Made by a program: the position numbers and the translations under genes. Below the pieces are notes generated by a model. That model ran no database searches, was not told where the DNA came from, and saw only the letters and a list, made by a program, of their open reading frames with translations. Shown here one piece after another: positions 1 to 12,599 of a DNA stretch of 64,000 nucleotides. The DNA is from Pogona vitticeps (taxonomy: Eukaryota; Chordata; Lepidosauria; Squamata; Agamidae), in contig NC_135785.1 in NCBI RefSeq assembly GCF_051106095.1, positions 185,766,045-185,830,044 on the forward strand, written 5' to 3'. Numbering within the stretch: the first letter of the stretch is position 1; each line of letters begins with the position of its first letter.

Positions 1-134
1 TGAACACTTAACAAAAATCAGGAAATAAAAAGACTGCTGAGTCTAAGATGGTAATCCTAACTTCTGGCCTTTCTAGGAGTTTTCAATAAACTGAAATTAC
101 TTCCACATCTTCAATGGGGGTTCAGTAATAACTA

Positions 135-500
135 CAGTGGTGCCCCGCTTAACGATTACCCCACTTGACGACGAATCCGCTTCACAATGATGTTTTGCAA
201 TCGCAAAACGATGTTTTAATGGGCTTTTTTCGCTTCCCGACGATCGGTTCCCTGCTTCGGGAACCGATTCTTCGTATTAGAACAATCAAAACAGCTGATT
301 GTCAGGTTTTCAAAATGGCCACCGGATGCTTGAAATTGTTCCCCGCTGTTTTTAGGAGGCATTTTTCACTGCACAGGCACCCGAAAATGGCCGCCCTATG
401 GAGGATCTTCGCTGGACGAGCAGGTATTTCGCTTGACGAGGATTTCGCTCTACAGCAATTTCGCTGAAATGGATTATCCTCATCAAGCAAGGCACCACTG
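135..500. mobile_element. Tigger-like MITE, copy 1
   Basis: Non-autonomous DNA transposon of about 366 bp. It begins CAGTGGTGCCCCGCTTAACG and ends with the inverse AGGCACCACTG, and a TA dinucleotide lies immediately outside each end (133-134 and 501-502). TA duplication and these termini fit the Tc1/mariner superfamily, Tigger/pogo branch (family knowledge). There is no transposase frame; the 100-aa frame inside is fortuitous. Relatives in this window lie at 23753, 33957, 52969, 54953 and 59334. It is diverged internally but the ends are clear. Confidence 0.85.
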
Positions 501-502
501 TA

Positions 503-3500
503 CAATTTCAGCTAGAATGAAACCTGCCCTTACATGTAGACACTGGGAGGAAATAGTGGAAATGCAGGGTGCATTGGACTAGGCATCCTTCAGTCTCGAG
601 AGACTATGGTAACGTGCTCTGTATGGAGAACTTGGAACAGCGTCTAGTGTGGCTGCAGTCACGAAAGCAGCAAAATCAGGGGGTGCATTGAAGTGCACAA
701 TTGCTGGGTTCTCCCTCCACGGTCACAGACCAACACCAACAAAAGTGACTAATTAATCAACAGCCACGCACAGTGCCGGCTGGGTACCCTTCTCTTCCAC
801 TACTTGCTTCTAGAGCTCAAAATGGGAAGGCAGAAATTTTCTCTCTTCCCCCCCCCCCCTCTACATTATGCAACTGTGAACAGTTTCTTCTACCAAACTA
901 CTCTGCAGCTGGCACCAATTATTTTGCATGTAGCCAATTCACTTTCATAAGACATAAGGAAAGTATAGGTATTTTCATTTTGTTGCACACACTCTGAAGA
1001 CATAATAGGGCTTCAGTCTGCCTGCTGGAAACATGCTTTCATAGTGTGAGCATAATTTTTTTAAAAAGGTACAGGCAACCAACTAGCTAAACCAACTAGC
1101 CTGCTCTCTCTTATGATTACATATTTCAAAGAACTCATACCTGGTCCTGCCCTTAAGATGAAGACTTTGGAGTTGTCAAAAAAAAAACAACCAAAAAAAA
1201 ACAAAACACCCCCCCTAAAAATTCCCATCTCCAGGATTAGTATTTTCTCTTTTATTGTCCGTTTCAACAACCGTACCTTTAGCTGCTGTTTTTCCCATGG
1301 TAAAACGCTGGATGCTCTTTCACACAGAAAAACTACAAATTTTGCAGGGGAAGTTCAGTCTTCTTTTTCACGGTACAACTGTTTCCTATGGAGGTAATAT
1401 AGCATGTTAGTCCAAATAAACAATACTGTGTTATAATGCTACTGGAAGCAAAACAAAAGAAAAAGTATTACTTTTTAACTCTGCTAAGAAAGGATGAAGA
1501 AAACTGCTTTACACCTTAGCTCTAATCTCCTAAATCACCTGAAAGCAAAAGCTAACTCCCCCCTCACATCCACGTCCTTTGAACCTTTAGTAACCCTTCC
1601 CTTGAAACACCTAATGTTATGCTGATGTTTCCAATTCCTACTTTTCAAACACAATGCTTGTTACCCCCCTCCATTGCAGACATTCTACAACCTGCACCTA
1701 GAAATTCATATGCATGAGAAGCTAGTAAAAACAGAAAAAAAATATTAGTTATCAATTCAACTGATGCAGCACATTGGAATACTGTATAAGAGAATTGTTT
1801 CTTCCCTACAATTCTACCCTTCCAGTATACACAGTATTGCATTTTAACAACTCATATTCATAAATATATTTCCTGGCATTAATAAGAATGGCTGCAACAG
1901 TTTGGCTAGCAGCAATAAAGCTGAAAAGTGATCGTTTTTATTCAATGCAAAAATATGCAGAAGATAAAAATTTAAGTCAACTTTAGTACTGTATGCCAGT
2001 TCTCTTACATGTCTGTACCTCTTGAGTTACGTATGTTGTCATTTATTATTCCTGCCTTCTTGTGATGTGCAACCTTTATTACTTCTGATAATTTCCTATG
2101 CATTAATTCTAGATTCAGAGCAGGGAACTGATGATCCCTAAGGGATGAAATGCCATTCCACTTCTCAGTTTCCTATCCAAATTTTGATTTAAATCTGAGT
2201 AACAATGCCAAGGATGCAAACAACTCCATATGCAAAGGTAAGATACCACTTATAGCAAGACAGCAAATAACTGTGGTTTCTAACTGAAATCCTTTACCTC
2301 ATGTCACCCTCCCACACAGCCGGACAGTTTCAGAAGCAGTGTCTGAGGAGTTGTTTCACAGTGCATTAGGGAGGGGATGATAAGAGAAAAGTTATCATGC
2401 ACTTGGAAAAATCTGAAGGAAGCCCTTTGATTTCTGGGTTAGCAACACAAATCTATTCAGAAGTTAATCCCACTGCATTTGGTCAGATTTGTTCCCATGT
2501 AAGTGGGAATCAAGTTACAGATCAAATTAAAGCAGAAGTTGTGCACAAATAGTTTTCAGCAAACTGCTAATATTACACTGCTATTAAAATTACCCTACTA
2601 TAATGTGCTAAGGAAACAATATAAATAAATAAATATAATTAAATTCAATGCAAATAAATATAATTAAAGCTATGAGCTTTAGCCAAGAAAATTCATACTG
2701 GAATAAATGTCTTGAAGGTCCCACAATATCTTAATGTTTGTTCTGTTTTTTGTTGCTCCTAAGTTTTAAAGGGAATTGCTTGATCAGATCTACATCACAT
2801 TTTCAGCTCCATTATCATGCAAGCCTATGCTTTACCATGTACTGTAGTGTCTTATGACTTAACACAATGGTTTTAAAGTTATATTATTAAATGTGCTACA
2901 AAACCAGATGTTCATAGTGAGAAGATATGCAAAATTAACAGTCACTTTCTTTCATAGCTGTCATTGTTTATAATTTAAGATACATTAAGATAAATTATTT
3001 AGACTTCATTCTGTACATATTAATCTTCATTAAATATTTATTGGCCAAAGTAATTAAAAAGAGAGATGGGTATCAAAGGATTAGTTTAAAAAAATAATTA
3101 TCTGCAATTTAAATACCACTTTAAGAACCGCTGCCATTGAAAAAACAGTGCACAAATACTGCAATAAACTAAATAACTATATTAAAGTGCTATTGTCTCT
3201 TTCATAAAATGAAGTTCCCTGAGACAGTTCTGTCTAAACTCTCCGATATTTAATACAGCTAACAAAATCTGCTGAATGTTTGCAAGTGTACTTTGAACTT
3301 ATAACCTACCACATATGTTACATGAGTACTACCAAGAGCACATAAACAGAAGCAGCACATAACACATTGCTACAACATCCAGTAAAAAAATGAAAATCCA
3401 TTCAAATGAAAGCAAATGAGGAACATCACATATAGCCACTGAAGTTAAAACCCGTCTCAAAGCCACTCCTTTGCCAGCAATAAACTATGAAAGGTGATGC

Positions 3501-5338
3501 TGAGCTAAGTGCCCCCTTTATGTGCAGACTACTTTTAAAGTATATGGGCTTTATCTTTTGTTTTTGTTGGTGTTCTAGCCACCAGACTGCACTGTAATAA
3601 AGATACCATCCGAGTAGTGATAATCCTCCCACTCAGCCACTGAACTGCCTGTTAGAAACACATAAAAGAATTCCAGTATTTCAGAGTGCTTTGCAGATTT
3701 ACTCTAAAATTCATAACTGCCTGCTCATATAGCAACACAGTCTAAAAGAATAAAGGTAGCCAATATGCAGATAATGTTTAGCAACTTACAAAGTTTGGCC
3801 AGAATTCCAGTTTTCACTTCCATGCTATGACCGGGGATCACTGGCTTCCCAACTATCAGATAATAATTACAATGCAACATCTATAATCACAACAGTGTAA
3901 ATGAAATATCTAGTCATAATGTTGATTTAATAGCTATTTATGTCTGTATCCTTTACATAAACCTGGTAAGGCTACTGTTACTATACGAATTTCAAAAATT
4001 GTCCTATGCCCAACACAACTACCCCAACATTTCAAATGCATGCTGCTTCTTTCTCGTCTTCTCATTTTCTGAAAATGCAATCCATTTTAAAATACATTTG
4101 CTTGGTTACTGTTGTTTTATGTGATCTTTCAAAATATTCACAGTATTTGAGCCATAAGGATACTGCCTAAGAGTGAGAACAAACAAATAGTGAGGCATTA
4201 AGCCCAACAGTGTGATCTTAAACTAAAGAATATATTTCCAAATTCTATGATCAGGGTATGATAAAGTCTGATGTAAACCTCAATTCAGCTTTTTTAAATT
4301 ACTATTTTAAAATATATTATTCTGAAACTTTGCAGTTTCAATAAGAAGGTTGTTTAAGACTTTCTTTTAAAACTACTAGTCACTTAACAAATTGTTAAAA
4401 TGTGCTGTTATATGACTGAATCAATTTGGTTTTACAGCTCAGAATTACCTTCCCCTTGTTCCATTCTTATAAAACATCTGAACCTTGCATTTTATTCAGC
4501 AATCAAAACAAAGCCATCTAAAGTAATTTGGCTTTATAAATATGACCTCTTAAATTAGTTCTATACCATAACAGTACAGATCTGATCAGTTTACACATAA
4601 GGACAAAAGAATGTTCTGAGCAGAATCAAACTGCAACTGAAGAACATAGCCAAAGTTTTATAGGCATGTATGTTGAAAGGTATGTGGATAGTCTTTCAGC
4701 TGGTTGACAAACAGTGGCATTTCATCTATAAAAAGCTATTCCATTCAAGTAGTAATTTTACATTATTACTTGTGCACTCCGTGTAAACAAATTCTGTTAA
4801 AAGCCTACATATTTTTGGTGCTTCCACTATAAAGCTGACCATCTTGATAACTGCACAAATGAGCCTGATTTTGATGAAGATGCAGAAATTCATAAACACT
4901 TATCTATGCAAAAATTATAAACAACAGCTACTTTTGAAACTTAGAATTATAGTTTCAATTAGACAAATAAGGACAACTAAAGAAGTAAGTAATAATTATT
5001 ACCTATATTAACATAGTCTCAGCTGCATATAGTTCAAAATAACCGGCTTCAGTTTGGTAACCATTTTTCACTTCTTTGGATTTTCTCACTGACTTCAAAT
5101 AAGTCGATCTAGGGCTAAACTCAATTTTAGTTCCAACTAGAGTAGAGCCATTGAAATACATGCGATTTCCATTAATCCTGACTAACAAGTCTGTTCTATC
5201 CCAGTAGTTCTACTCTAGATGGAATTAGAATTGGACACATCCTTGGGTGTCCTGCAAGTTAAGAAAGAAAAAGTGCTATTTATTCAGAAAAAGAACAAGA
5301 ACACCAAGTACTCTAGTCAAATGCAGATTTTAAATGAT
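503..5338. other. AT-rich non-coding stretch
   Basis: No convincing exon, RNA gene or intact repeat is visible. It holds short homopolymer runs (a C-run near 849, A-runs near 1180) and a small imperfect tandem of AAATAAATATAATTAAA-like units near 2624-2670. Open frames are all under 100 codons and lack splice context or recognisable protein motifs. It probably belongs to an intron or intergenic DNA; if the island-1 gene runs leftward, this would be its intron, but that is inference. Confidence 0.5.
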
Positions 5339-5339
5339 G

Positions 5340-5540
5340 GCTAGTGTGATACAATGGACACTAGGATTGACTTGGATCAGAGGTATCTCTTGAAAACCAT
5401 ACTAAGTCAAGGAACTCATTGAGTGGCTATGGTGAAGTCAGTCTCTCGTGTTAACCTACCCTCACAAGGCTGACATAAGGGAAAAAAGATGAAATAGTTT
5501 CCTATACATTGCCCTGAATTCTCTAAAATAAATATGTACA
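5340..5540 (+). mobile_element. Degraded tRNA-headed SINE
   Basis: The stretch starts with a head resembling GTGTGATACAATGGACACTA and continues through a body with CTCATTGAGTGGCTATGGTG, TTAACCTACCCTCACAAGG and a tail ending in AAATAAATATG. The same order (tRNA-like head, 'goes into the cotransferred body', LINE-like tail) appears less damaged at 29922. It is judged an old copy of the same squamate SINE by pattern memory. Confidence 0.5.
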
Positions 5541-8161
5541 TATCAAAAATAATCCTTAATCTTAATCTAAATTTTAATAGTGCATTAAATTATCCAATTC
5601 AATGAAAAGATGTTAGTAACAAATATGCCTGGAAGAAATACTACGAGGCTCCATCAAATTGAACACCTTCCCTCAGGCATGCTCACGAGTTCCCTAAATT
5701 GTCAGTGGGACACTTGTTCTCATCAGGAAATGACACTTGGGAGGGTGTACTATAGAAGCAATTTTCTGTTGCTGCCCCAGATCACAGAACTGCTTCCCTG
5801 AAACAAACACAACACTCTTGTTTGGGTTGTTTTTAGATGTTACCAGATTGTCTTTAGAAAGCAAAGGATTCTGTGATATAACTCAGATTTTCTCCCCTAA
5901 ATGTCACATAACCTAAAATCCACAAGTGATCCATTTTTCCTTTTAACCACCACTTTGTGCCACTGAAAATAATGACACAGTACTTTTAAAACCGCTATAA
6001 TGGTTTCCCAGGAAAGATGTGGCACAACTAATTCAAACTGATACATGTTTATTTAAAACCAAAGCTGTATTGAGTTCAGTAAGACTTCCTCCAATGTAAG
6101 TGTGTAGAAAAATTAGAGTCCAGATGAAGCGTTGCTTTAATACGGGTTATACAAAACAAACATCTACAGAAATATATATGTAAAAAAACTAAGCCATATA
6201 TGGAGGGGAAATCAGCTGAAGTTTACTTTAAAATTTAAACTTTAAAGTTTACTTTAAAATAAGTTTACTGAGGCTGAATTCTGGCTCATACACCATGCTT
6301 TATTTACTTCTTTTTCCATGCAAAACAACTCTCATGTACTTCTGCTACCACTGATTAACTTTAAATCTGGGGACACACCTGAAACATAATATTGATATTC
6401 ATATGTCTAGTAAATGTTGCGTGTGAGCGAATGTAATTTCAAAGTCCTTGCAGGTAAGCAATCTCACTGTAAGACAACCAGAGGTGAATGAGAATGGAAT
6501 ATATTTAGCATTGATTTACCATTAAATATTAAAAATCCCACCCATAATTCCATGAGAGTTCAGTATTCCCACTGAAATAAAAGGAAATGATATACTGAGC
6601 AACAAGCAAAATATCCTCAGTCTTTCTTCATGCATTTTCCTGCCACTGAGATGCAGAATGTCATATTAAAGCTTCGTAAAAACCTGACTTGGCCTAATTA
6701 TTTTCTCTCAACAGAACATGCCCATAGTTTAACTAAATCATCAGCCTTTGAAACAGTTTCATAACAGGTATTATTTATATTAATAACACAGGTAATCAGC
6801 CACTAACATAACTGTACTATACTTCTATTATATGAAAGCAAACATTTAATTTGAGAACTGAAACCTATATTTGAGCACTTGTAATTTGCAGTCATATTCT
6901 TTTACATTCCGAAAATGTGTGTCACATTTTCTGCAACTCAACATGCAAATTAGGATCACTGAAATATCAAAAGAATTGTGTTTTGTGTGGCAAGGGGACA
7001 CCCTCTAGTCAAGAGATTCATATTTGTCTTTATTTAGTTAAAAATACATCAGTAGGTTTTAAAAATTTAAATATTCAGCCACATAATTTAATGAAGACTT
7101 CAGTCTTCAGTGGTTTACTTGCTTATGACTTCAAAGAGAAAAGATGAAGTATATATATACATCTCAAAGAGATTTCTGAACTCAAGGAATCAGACTTGGA
7201 AAAATCCTAGATGCTTTGTGCCTTTAGGACACAAGATAGCACAACAAATTAAAACAAAACCTTGAAATCCCACTGAAATGAGTGAGTTTTGGAAGGTCTC
7301 ATTCCTTTTAGAGAAGCCTGCACAAGAATCTCTAGGGACTTTTACCTACTAGTTTCATTTTCATGCCCAACATTTTTATTTTCTTATATAAAAGTGAGAG
7401 AATATTGTGGGAAAGGAGAGAATATTGCTGGAGAGAATATTCTGGGAAAGGAAGAAACAGAAAACAGACAGTCTTTTATGTCTTGCAAAATGAGAGAAAG
7501 CATCTCATTCCAAATGATACTGGCCCTACCCTATTTGACTCAAAAAATACAGGTTGGAACTATTTAAATATGTAATAAAAGTACTTCAACCAGCTTCACT
7601 AAACCCGCTCACCTTCTCCATTTTGTGCAGCATTTCTTTTTGCAGGTAAATGTTCAAATCAACTCTGAAATGTTAATTACTGTATATAAATCAAGTTTGG
7701 GAAATACCCAAGGTGGGCATCTTCTAAATTCAACCAGAATATTGTGGTGGCAAGCTCCACTTCATGAAAAACAGACCAAGAAGTTGCTGCTTGTAACATT
7801 GCCAAGTTCCAACTTGTGTTGTACTTCTGAAATGACACCATTTGAAAATGACTACACTACAACTGGGGGAGAGACAAGGAATGTATCAATAGTATTAATG
7901 AATCATCCCTTAGAGATCATGAATAAACCATTTGCCAAAGTTTTCCCTGTAGGAAATATTTTTTTTTTTTTGTCTGTTACCATTTATGGGTCAAACCAAA
8001 AGTGTAAATGTAAGTGGATTTGGCAGAGGTATTTCTCACTGTAATGCAGAACCTATTAAACTGAAGTAAATCTCAATGACATCAAGGGCACCTACTTTCA
8101 TCTACAATCTTCGTCCAGGTTCTCCTGTATATGAGAGCATTGACACGGCAGCAACAGATTG
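5541..8161. other. Non-coding stretch with small local repeats
   Basis: No exon is supported. Local structures include a duplicated AGTTTACTTTAAAAT at about 6220-6258 and three imperfect tandem units based on GAGAATATTGTGGGAAAGGA at about 7398-7452. The frames at 7289, 7363 and 7625 overlap these repeats, share no family motif and lack convincing splice sites. Nothing else stands out. Confidence 0.5.
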
Positions 8162-8345
8162 CTGTTGTTAAGTGCTGTCAAGTCAGAACTGAGTTACAGT
8201 AACCTTAATAGAGCTTTCAAGATAAGTGAAATATTTAAGGAGTGGTTTTACCAGTTCCACTCCCACTGTGAGTTTCCATGGCTCAGCAGGGATTTGAACC
8301 CTCATCTCCAGAGTCTTAGTCCATCATTCTATCCATTATGCTATA
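8162..8345 (-). mobile_element. tRNA-headed SINE, minus strand
   Basis: Read on the minus strand, it has a tRNA-like head with a B-box-like GGGTTCAAATCCC at about 8292-8304. A body containing GGAACTGGTAAAACCACTCC-type sequence follows, then the conserved 3' part with TCTGACTTGACAGCACT. The same module, better preserved, occurs at 53740-53930. SINEs of this type are transcribed by RNA polymerase III from their internal A and B boxes (family knowledge). The copy is diverged and not expected to be active. Confidence 0.75.
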
Positions 8346-10430
8346 ATGAATCAGGACATTCATGCTGACTGGAACCTTCATTTCTGCATCAAAATATCTG
8401 AACAGGACTAAATTTAAGGAGGAGACAATTTGCTAACTACAGTGAAGTTTCTGTCACCAGGGTGGGTTATTTTTTCTGTTTAAGGTATCTTTGTAATACC
8501 ACTTATCTTTATTTTTTACGAATTGCTGTCTTGGCATTACTATTCACCCTGATAACAATGAACAATCTCATTGTTATCAGGGTGAATTTGTCAATGAATT
8601 TGTCTATAAATGATAAGATGCTGCAGAATCAAATAAAAGTTCATAATCAGGAAATGGACCACATCAAGCTTATGGATCCTTCAGTGCAGTGCACTCTTTC
8701 TGGCTACCTGTAAATGTTCATTTGTTTACAATATTTTAATGCATGGATTTGTATCTCTCAAATACCTGGAAGTGATGAACAAGATATTCAGCTGAGACAA
8801 TAGTCACTAGTGGCCATCACAACTTTTAAAACATACTTCTTAACATTAGTGCATAAATATCAAATAACTACAAAATGTGTTTTCTGGTTTTAAAAAAATC
8901 TGTTCTACTGTTACGCATTATTATCCAAGTTACTACATCAAACCTGAAGTATTACTAATGCAAACATTTCATCCCCCTTTGTTCTTAGGTGATGTTAAAT
9001 AACTGCTAATGAACTCTTCTTTAGGTAGCTAATTCAATATTTAGGAACATGTGATGGCAGGATGACAGACATTACTATGTTTCAAGCTACAATAAGCAAC
9101 CATTTAGAAAAGAAACACACATGGAAGTTCTTTTTATTACTGAAGCTTAATCAAGCATGAAATGTGGCTACATAAACCAAGGTCTCACTTAATTACTACC
9201 ATGCTGCTATCTGTGCTTCAATTTGCTGAGTTATGGGTAATGGCTAATTCACAAAATATTCTTAGACTATCAAAGCTGAATTTCAGACTTGATCTACAGC
9301 ATCTGCAACCTGATTTACAGTATCAAAAAATTATAAGCACCTCTCTGGAAAATACATTTCACTCATACTTTACCACCTAAATGCAACACTCTGTCACTCT
9401 CATCATGCTTATTTCCCTGTATCTAGGTACAAGCCACAGAAAATTAAATTACCCATAATTTAAGGGAAATTAATGGAGTTTAAGTACTAACACTTCTCTA
9501 GCTTGCATTGTTATTTATAGGATAATGGATTTACAGTGCACAGTCACAGTTCTGTGTTCTTTTACATTACAATTATAAATATATTCTAAGTGTTCTCCTA
9601 AATAAACTAGTGTTCAGCATTTCAAAGAGAAGCAGTTAGGATCAAACACAATCACAGTGTATCTGCCTTCATATACAAAAAAAACTTTAAACATTTGATT
9701 TTTTTAACATTTTTTCATTTGTATTTTAAAGTTACAAACCATTTACTCTGCAGTAGTTCTATCAATTTCAATATAAACATTTCAGCGTGATAGATTATAA
9801 CACACACAAAAACCTATATTCAGCATGCTTGCCGTAATAAATCTATTTTTTAAAAAGTTGTAGCAAGGTATTGTGTTTTTTTCATCTTCGGTGTTTATTA
9901 TCCTTTAAATTTTTAAGCACAGTATTAGACAGGTGTATTCAAAGAACTGTCCAATGGATTTCAAGGGGCTTACAATACTCCATATACTGTAATATAGTAT
10001 AGCTGACTTAGGCTGCCATACAAAGCATGCATACAGAGCCATTCTATAAAGTGAGGCTTAAGCCGGGCTGTTGATAACTCGCTGTGTGTTTTTAGGATTA
10101 TAACCTTACATCACGATCTTATGCTTGTTTCCTCAGTAGGTGGGCCCTATATTCTATGAGGCTTACTCCACCCAAATGTGGATTGGGCTACAGTTAAAGA
10201 CCCAACAACTCAACAGGATTTTCTTCTGAGAAAAAACACCTAGGATTGGACAGCCGTCTTAACCAACTGATCTTGAGGAAATGAACTGGGGCTGACTTTC
10301 TAAGAAAAGGGTGTTTATGAGGAGTTATTCTATTTTTTCCTAATACAAAACAAACAAAAGTCAAGAGTAAGATATATTTCCTGAAGCTTCATTGAGAAGA
10401 ATTCCTGGGCACAACCTGCATCTCAGCAGA
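8346..10430. other. AT-rich non-coding stretch
   Basis: No gene is recognisable. The only structure worth naming is the hairpin at 8543-8586, listed separately. At 10140-10260 there are short phrases such as AGGCTTACTCC and ACCTAGGATTGGA that resemble a very common degenerate squamate repeat. Two further weakly open frames (8462, 9162) have no supporting context. Confidence 0.45.
8543..8586. repeat. Perfect 19-bp-arm hairpin
   Basis: TTCACCCTGATAACAATGA at 8543-8561 is followed by a 6-nt loop (8562-8567) and the exact inverse complement at 8568-8586. No surrounding terminal repeats or target duplications are evident. Arms this exact in otherwise unconstrained DNA suggest a recent inverted duplication, for example by template switching (inference). 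Confidence 0.9.
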
Positions 10431-10948
10431 AGAGTGTTGTTCTGACAATCGGCTCCCCACCCGTCCTTACGGGCATTTCTAGGCCAAGCCCTGTTGTCTG
10501 AGGAAAGGGGGCTGTGGTTCGGCCTGAGTTGAAAGGAACGGGAAGGCACAAGTGCAGGGCGAGCGATTCGTTGGGGACAGGATGGGACGCGACGCACATC
10601 ATCCGCTCTCCTCCTCGAGTGCCCATCTGTCCGGCTCAAGCTGCCTCCTGCCGCCCTAGATCGATGGCAGCTGCAGCCGGTCCTTGAGCGAGGGAGTTTT
10701 TAGGCGCCACTCCTCCTAACTCGAGGAGGAGGATCGGCCTGGGGAAAGCCACACAGTTCAAGGAGGTGTGTCTTCCAACTACGCTCCTGTCAAACGCTCC
10801 ACACCAAAGGCAGAAAGAACAAGGCGCGCACAGTCCCGACGTGCCAGCGCCAGCCCTCAAGCCCCAAATGCACCGGGGCTTGGGCGGATGGCGCACAGAA
10901 ACGCCATCTGTGTCATCTCAGAGGGTGTCTATGCCCTGACCCCGAAAG

Positions 10949-11440
10949 ATCGCCTCTCTCTCTCTCTCCTGCTCTCCCCACCCCACCCCAAGACTCCCTC
11001 CCTGTTTCTGCCGAAGTTCAAACTTGTGCCAGCGGCGGCAACCCAAACGGGGGCGGCGGGGGTGGGTGGCTTGATTTCTCCCCGCCTTGGGCTAACACGC
11101 CAGCTCCGATGGCTCCACTCTAGCCAGGAGGCGCGAGGGTTTCCCCGTAAAGTTAAAAAAAACACAAAAACATATACAGTATATATGTATATATATATGT
11201 ATATGCGAGTATGTATATGTATATATAGTCAGAAGTGTTTGTGTTTCTATCTTCTGTATGCCTGCTGATCTTGAAATCTCTCTCTCTCTCTCAAGATCAC
11301 CAGGAATCTCCATGCATCCCTAGCCGGAGCAATACAATTCCTGCAGTCTCTCTGCTAGCCTAAACCTAGGGGGCCTTCCAGAGAGGGAGCGCGGAAGTAA
11401 GAGTAAGAGAGAGAGAGAGAGAGACCTGCCATGCCCCCTG
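10949..11440. repeat. Microsatellite cluster in CpG island 1
   Basis: Simple repeats lie in close succession: a CT run near 10953, an alternating TA/TGTA run at about 11173-11228, CTCT near 11278, and a GA run near 11404-11425. Just beyond are CCA and CCT triplet runs (about 11477-11512), a CAG run near 11818-11834 and GAG near 12117-12131. They look like unconstrained promoter-flank simple repeats; the open frames across them are low-complexity artefacts. Confidence 0.8.
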
Positions 11441-12244
11441 GCTAAACGCAGGGTTAGCTCCCCTTGCAAGATCTCCCACCACCACCACCACCTCCTCCTC
11501 CTCCTCCTCCTGCCTCTCCCCAAAGAGGAATGCAATTTCCCCTTTCCCTTCCCCTCCCTCGCCTTTTGATCCCAAGAAAGGTGGACACCAGTATTTAGAA
11601 AAGGGAAGGCGGAGCGGGGAGGAAGCGCCCTTTCTAAGTGGGTTGATGGGGGTCAGAAGAAAACTCTGCTCCCTTCACAAGACAAACCCGTAAAAAAAAA
11701 CTACTGTAAATAACTGGCGCGGAGGGGGGGGGAGGGAGAGAGCGAGACAGAGAGCGCGGGCTGCAAAAACTGCACTGGGACCAGAGGGGCGGAGGGGGCG
11801 GGAGAGGCCAGGCGGCGGCAGCAGCAGCAGCAGCTCGGGGAGACCGGAGTGGGATGGGAAGGAGAGCGGCTTCCCTTTCTCAGCCCAACCCGCCAAGGGA
11901 GACCCCCGAGGGGCTCGCCGAGGCTCCGGACGAAAGCAGCGGGACAACCAGCCGCCTGTCTCTGCACGGAGGCGCCCGCTTACACACGCCGGTGCCGGCG
12001 CCTCTTCGCTTTCTACTCCCCGCGCTTCCGAGCCCGGGACCCGGGAGAGCGAGAGCAGCAGCAGGGCGGAAAAAAAAAAAAGAGAGAGAGAGGCGTCTAA
12101 GGTGGCGGCAAAGGGGGGAGGAGGAGGAGGAGGCTCCGGCATTGCCTCCTTGTCTTCCTCGCCAGAGAGAACCGAAGGGGAGGGGGGTCCCTGAACGGCC
12201 CCGACGCGGCGCGAAACCTCCTCCCGGGGGACCTCGGCACTCAC

Positions 12245-12400
12245 CCGAGCGAAGGGAACCGCCGGTCCCTCCGCGCGGCTCGCGTGTCTGTCAGCTGCGC
12301 ACTGCCCCGGTCGCCTGGATTCACGCCGCCGCCTCCGCCATGTTCCTGGGGCGCCGCGCATGCCCGGCAGCAGCACTGGGGGCTTCCCTCCGCCTCCGAG
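12245..12400 (-). other. Candidate minus-strand first exon (gene unknown)
   Basis: On the minus strand the island contains a GC-rich leader that ends at CGCTCGG followed by GTGAGTG, a strong 5' splice-site match (intron would start at 12244 and run leftward). The 5' boundary is unknown and 12400 is only a nominal limit. The leader includes ATGGCGGAGGCGGCGGCGTGA, which encodes six codons and then stops. This exon would therefore probably be untranslated, or carry a very short upstream frame. The neighbouring 258-codon frame is low-complexity and is not supported. No matching acceptor exon was recognised in 1-10 kb, so the gene cannot be named. Confidence 0.4.
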
Positions 12401-12599
12401 TCCTCCCTTCACAGCCCACTGACAAGGGGGCGGGGGGTGGCGGCGGTTCACCCGCCGCCGCCGCCGTTACCACCATACGCCCCCCCCCCACCGGCCGCGA
12501 GTGAGGCAACGTATTTGGGCGGCTATCCACGCCCACAGGAGGTGACTCCTGTGCACTTGCCGTTCCGGGGAGAGGGCGCGTAAACAGTTAACACAACAC

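Larger units (their letters stand above)
10440..12590. promoter_or_regulatory. CpG island 1
   Basis: About 2.1 kb rises abruptly from AT-rich flanks to GC- and CpG-rich sequence with many C/G homopolymers and triplet runs. The densest part is 11.7-12.5 kb. A partial NRF1-like GCGCATGC lies at about 12355, and on the minus strand an AACATGGCGGAGG stretch (about 12331-12345) resembles a YY1-type initiator context. The island contains a plausible minus-strand donor at 12244-12239, so a promoter firing leftward is favoured. Whether transcription also runs rightward cannot be told. Confidence 0.85.

Noticed and set aside
11675-12451. 258-codon minus frame and 216-codon plus frame in CpG island 1
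   Set aside because: Pro/Arg/Leu-rich artefacts of GC-rich DNA and triplet runs. They overlap on opposite strands and contain no recognisable motif.
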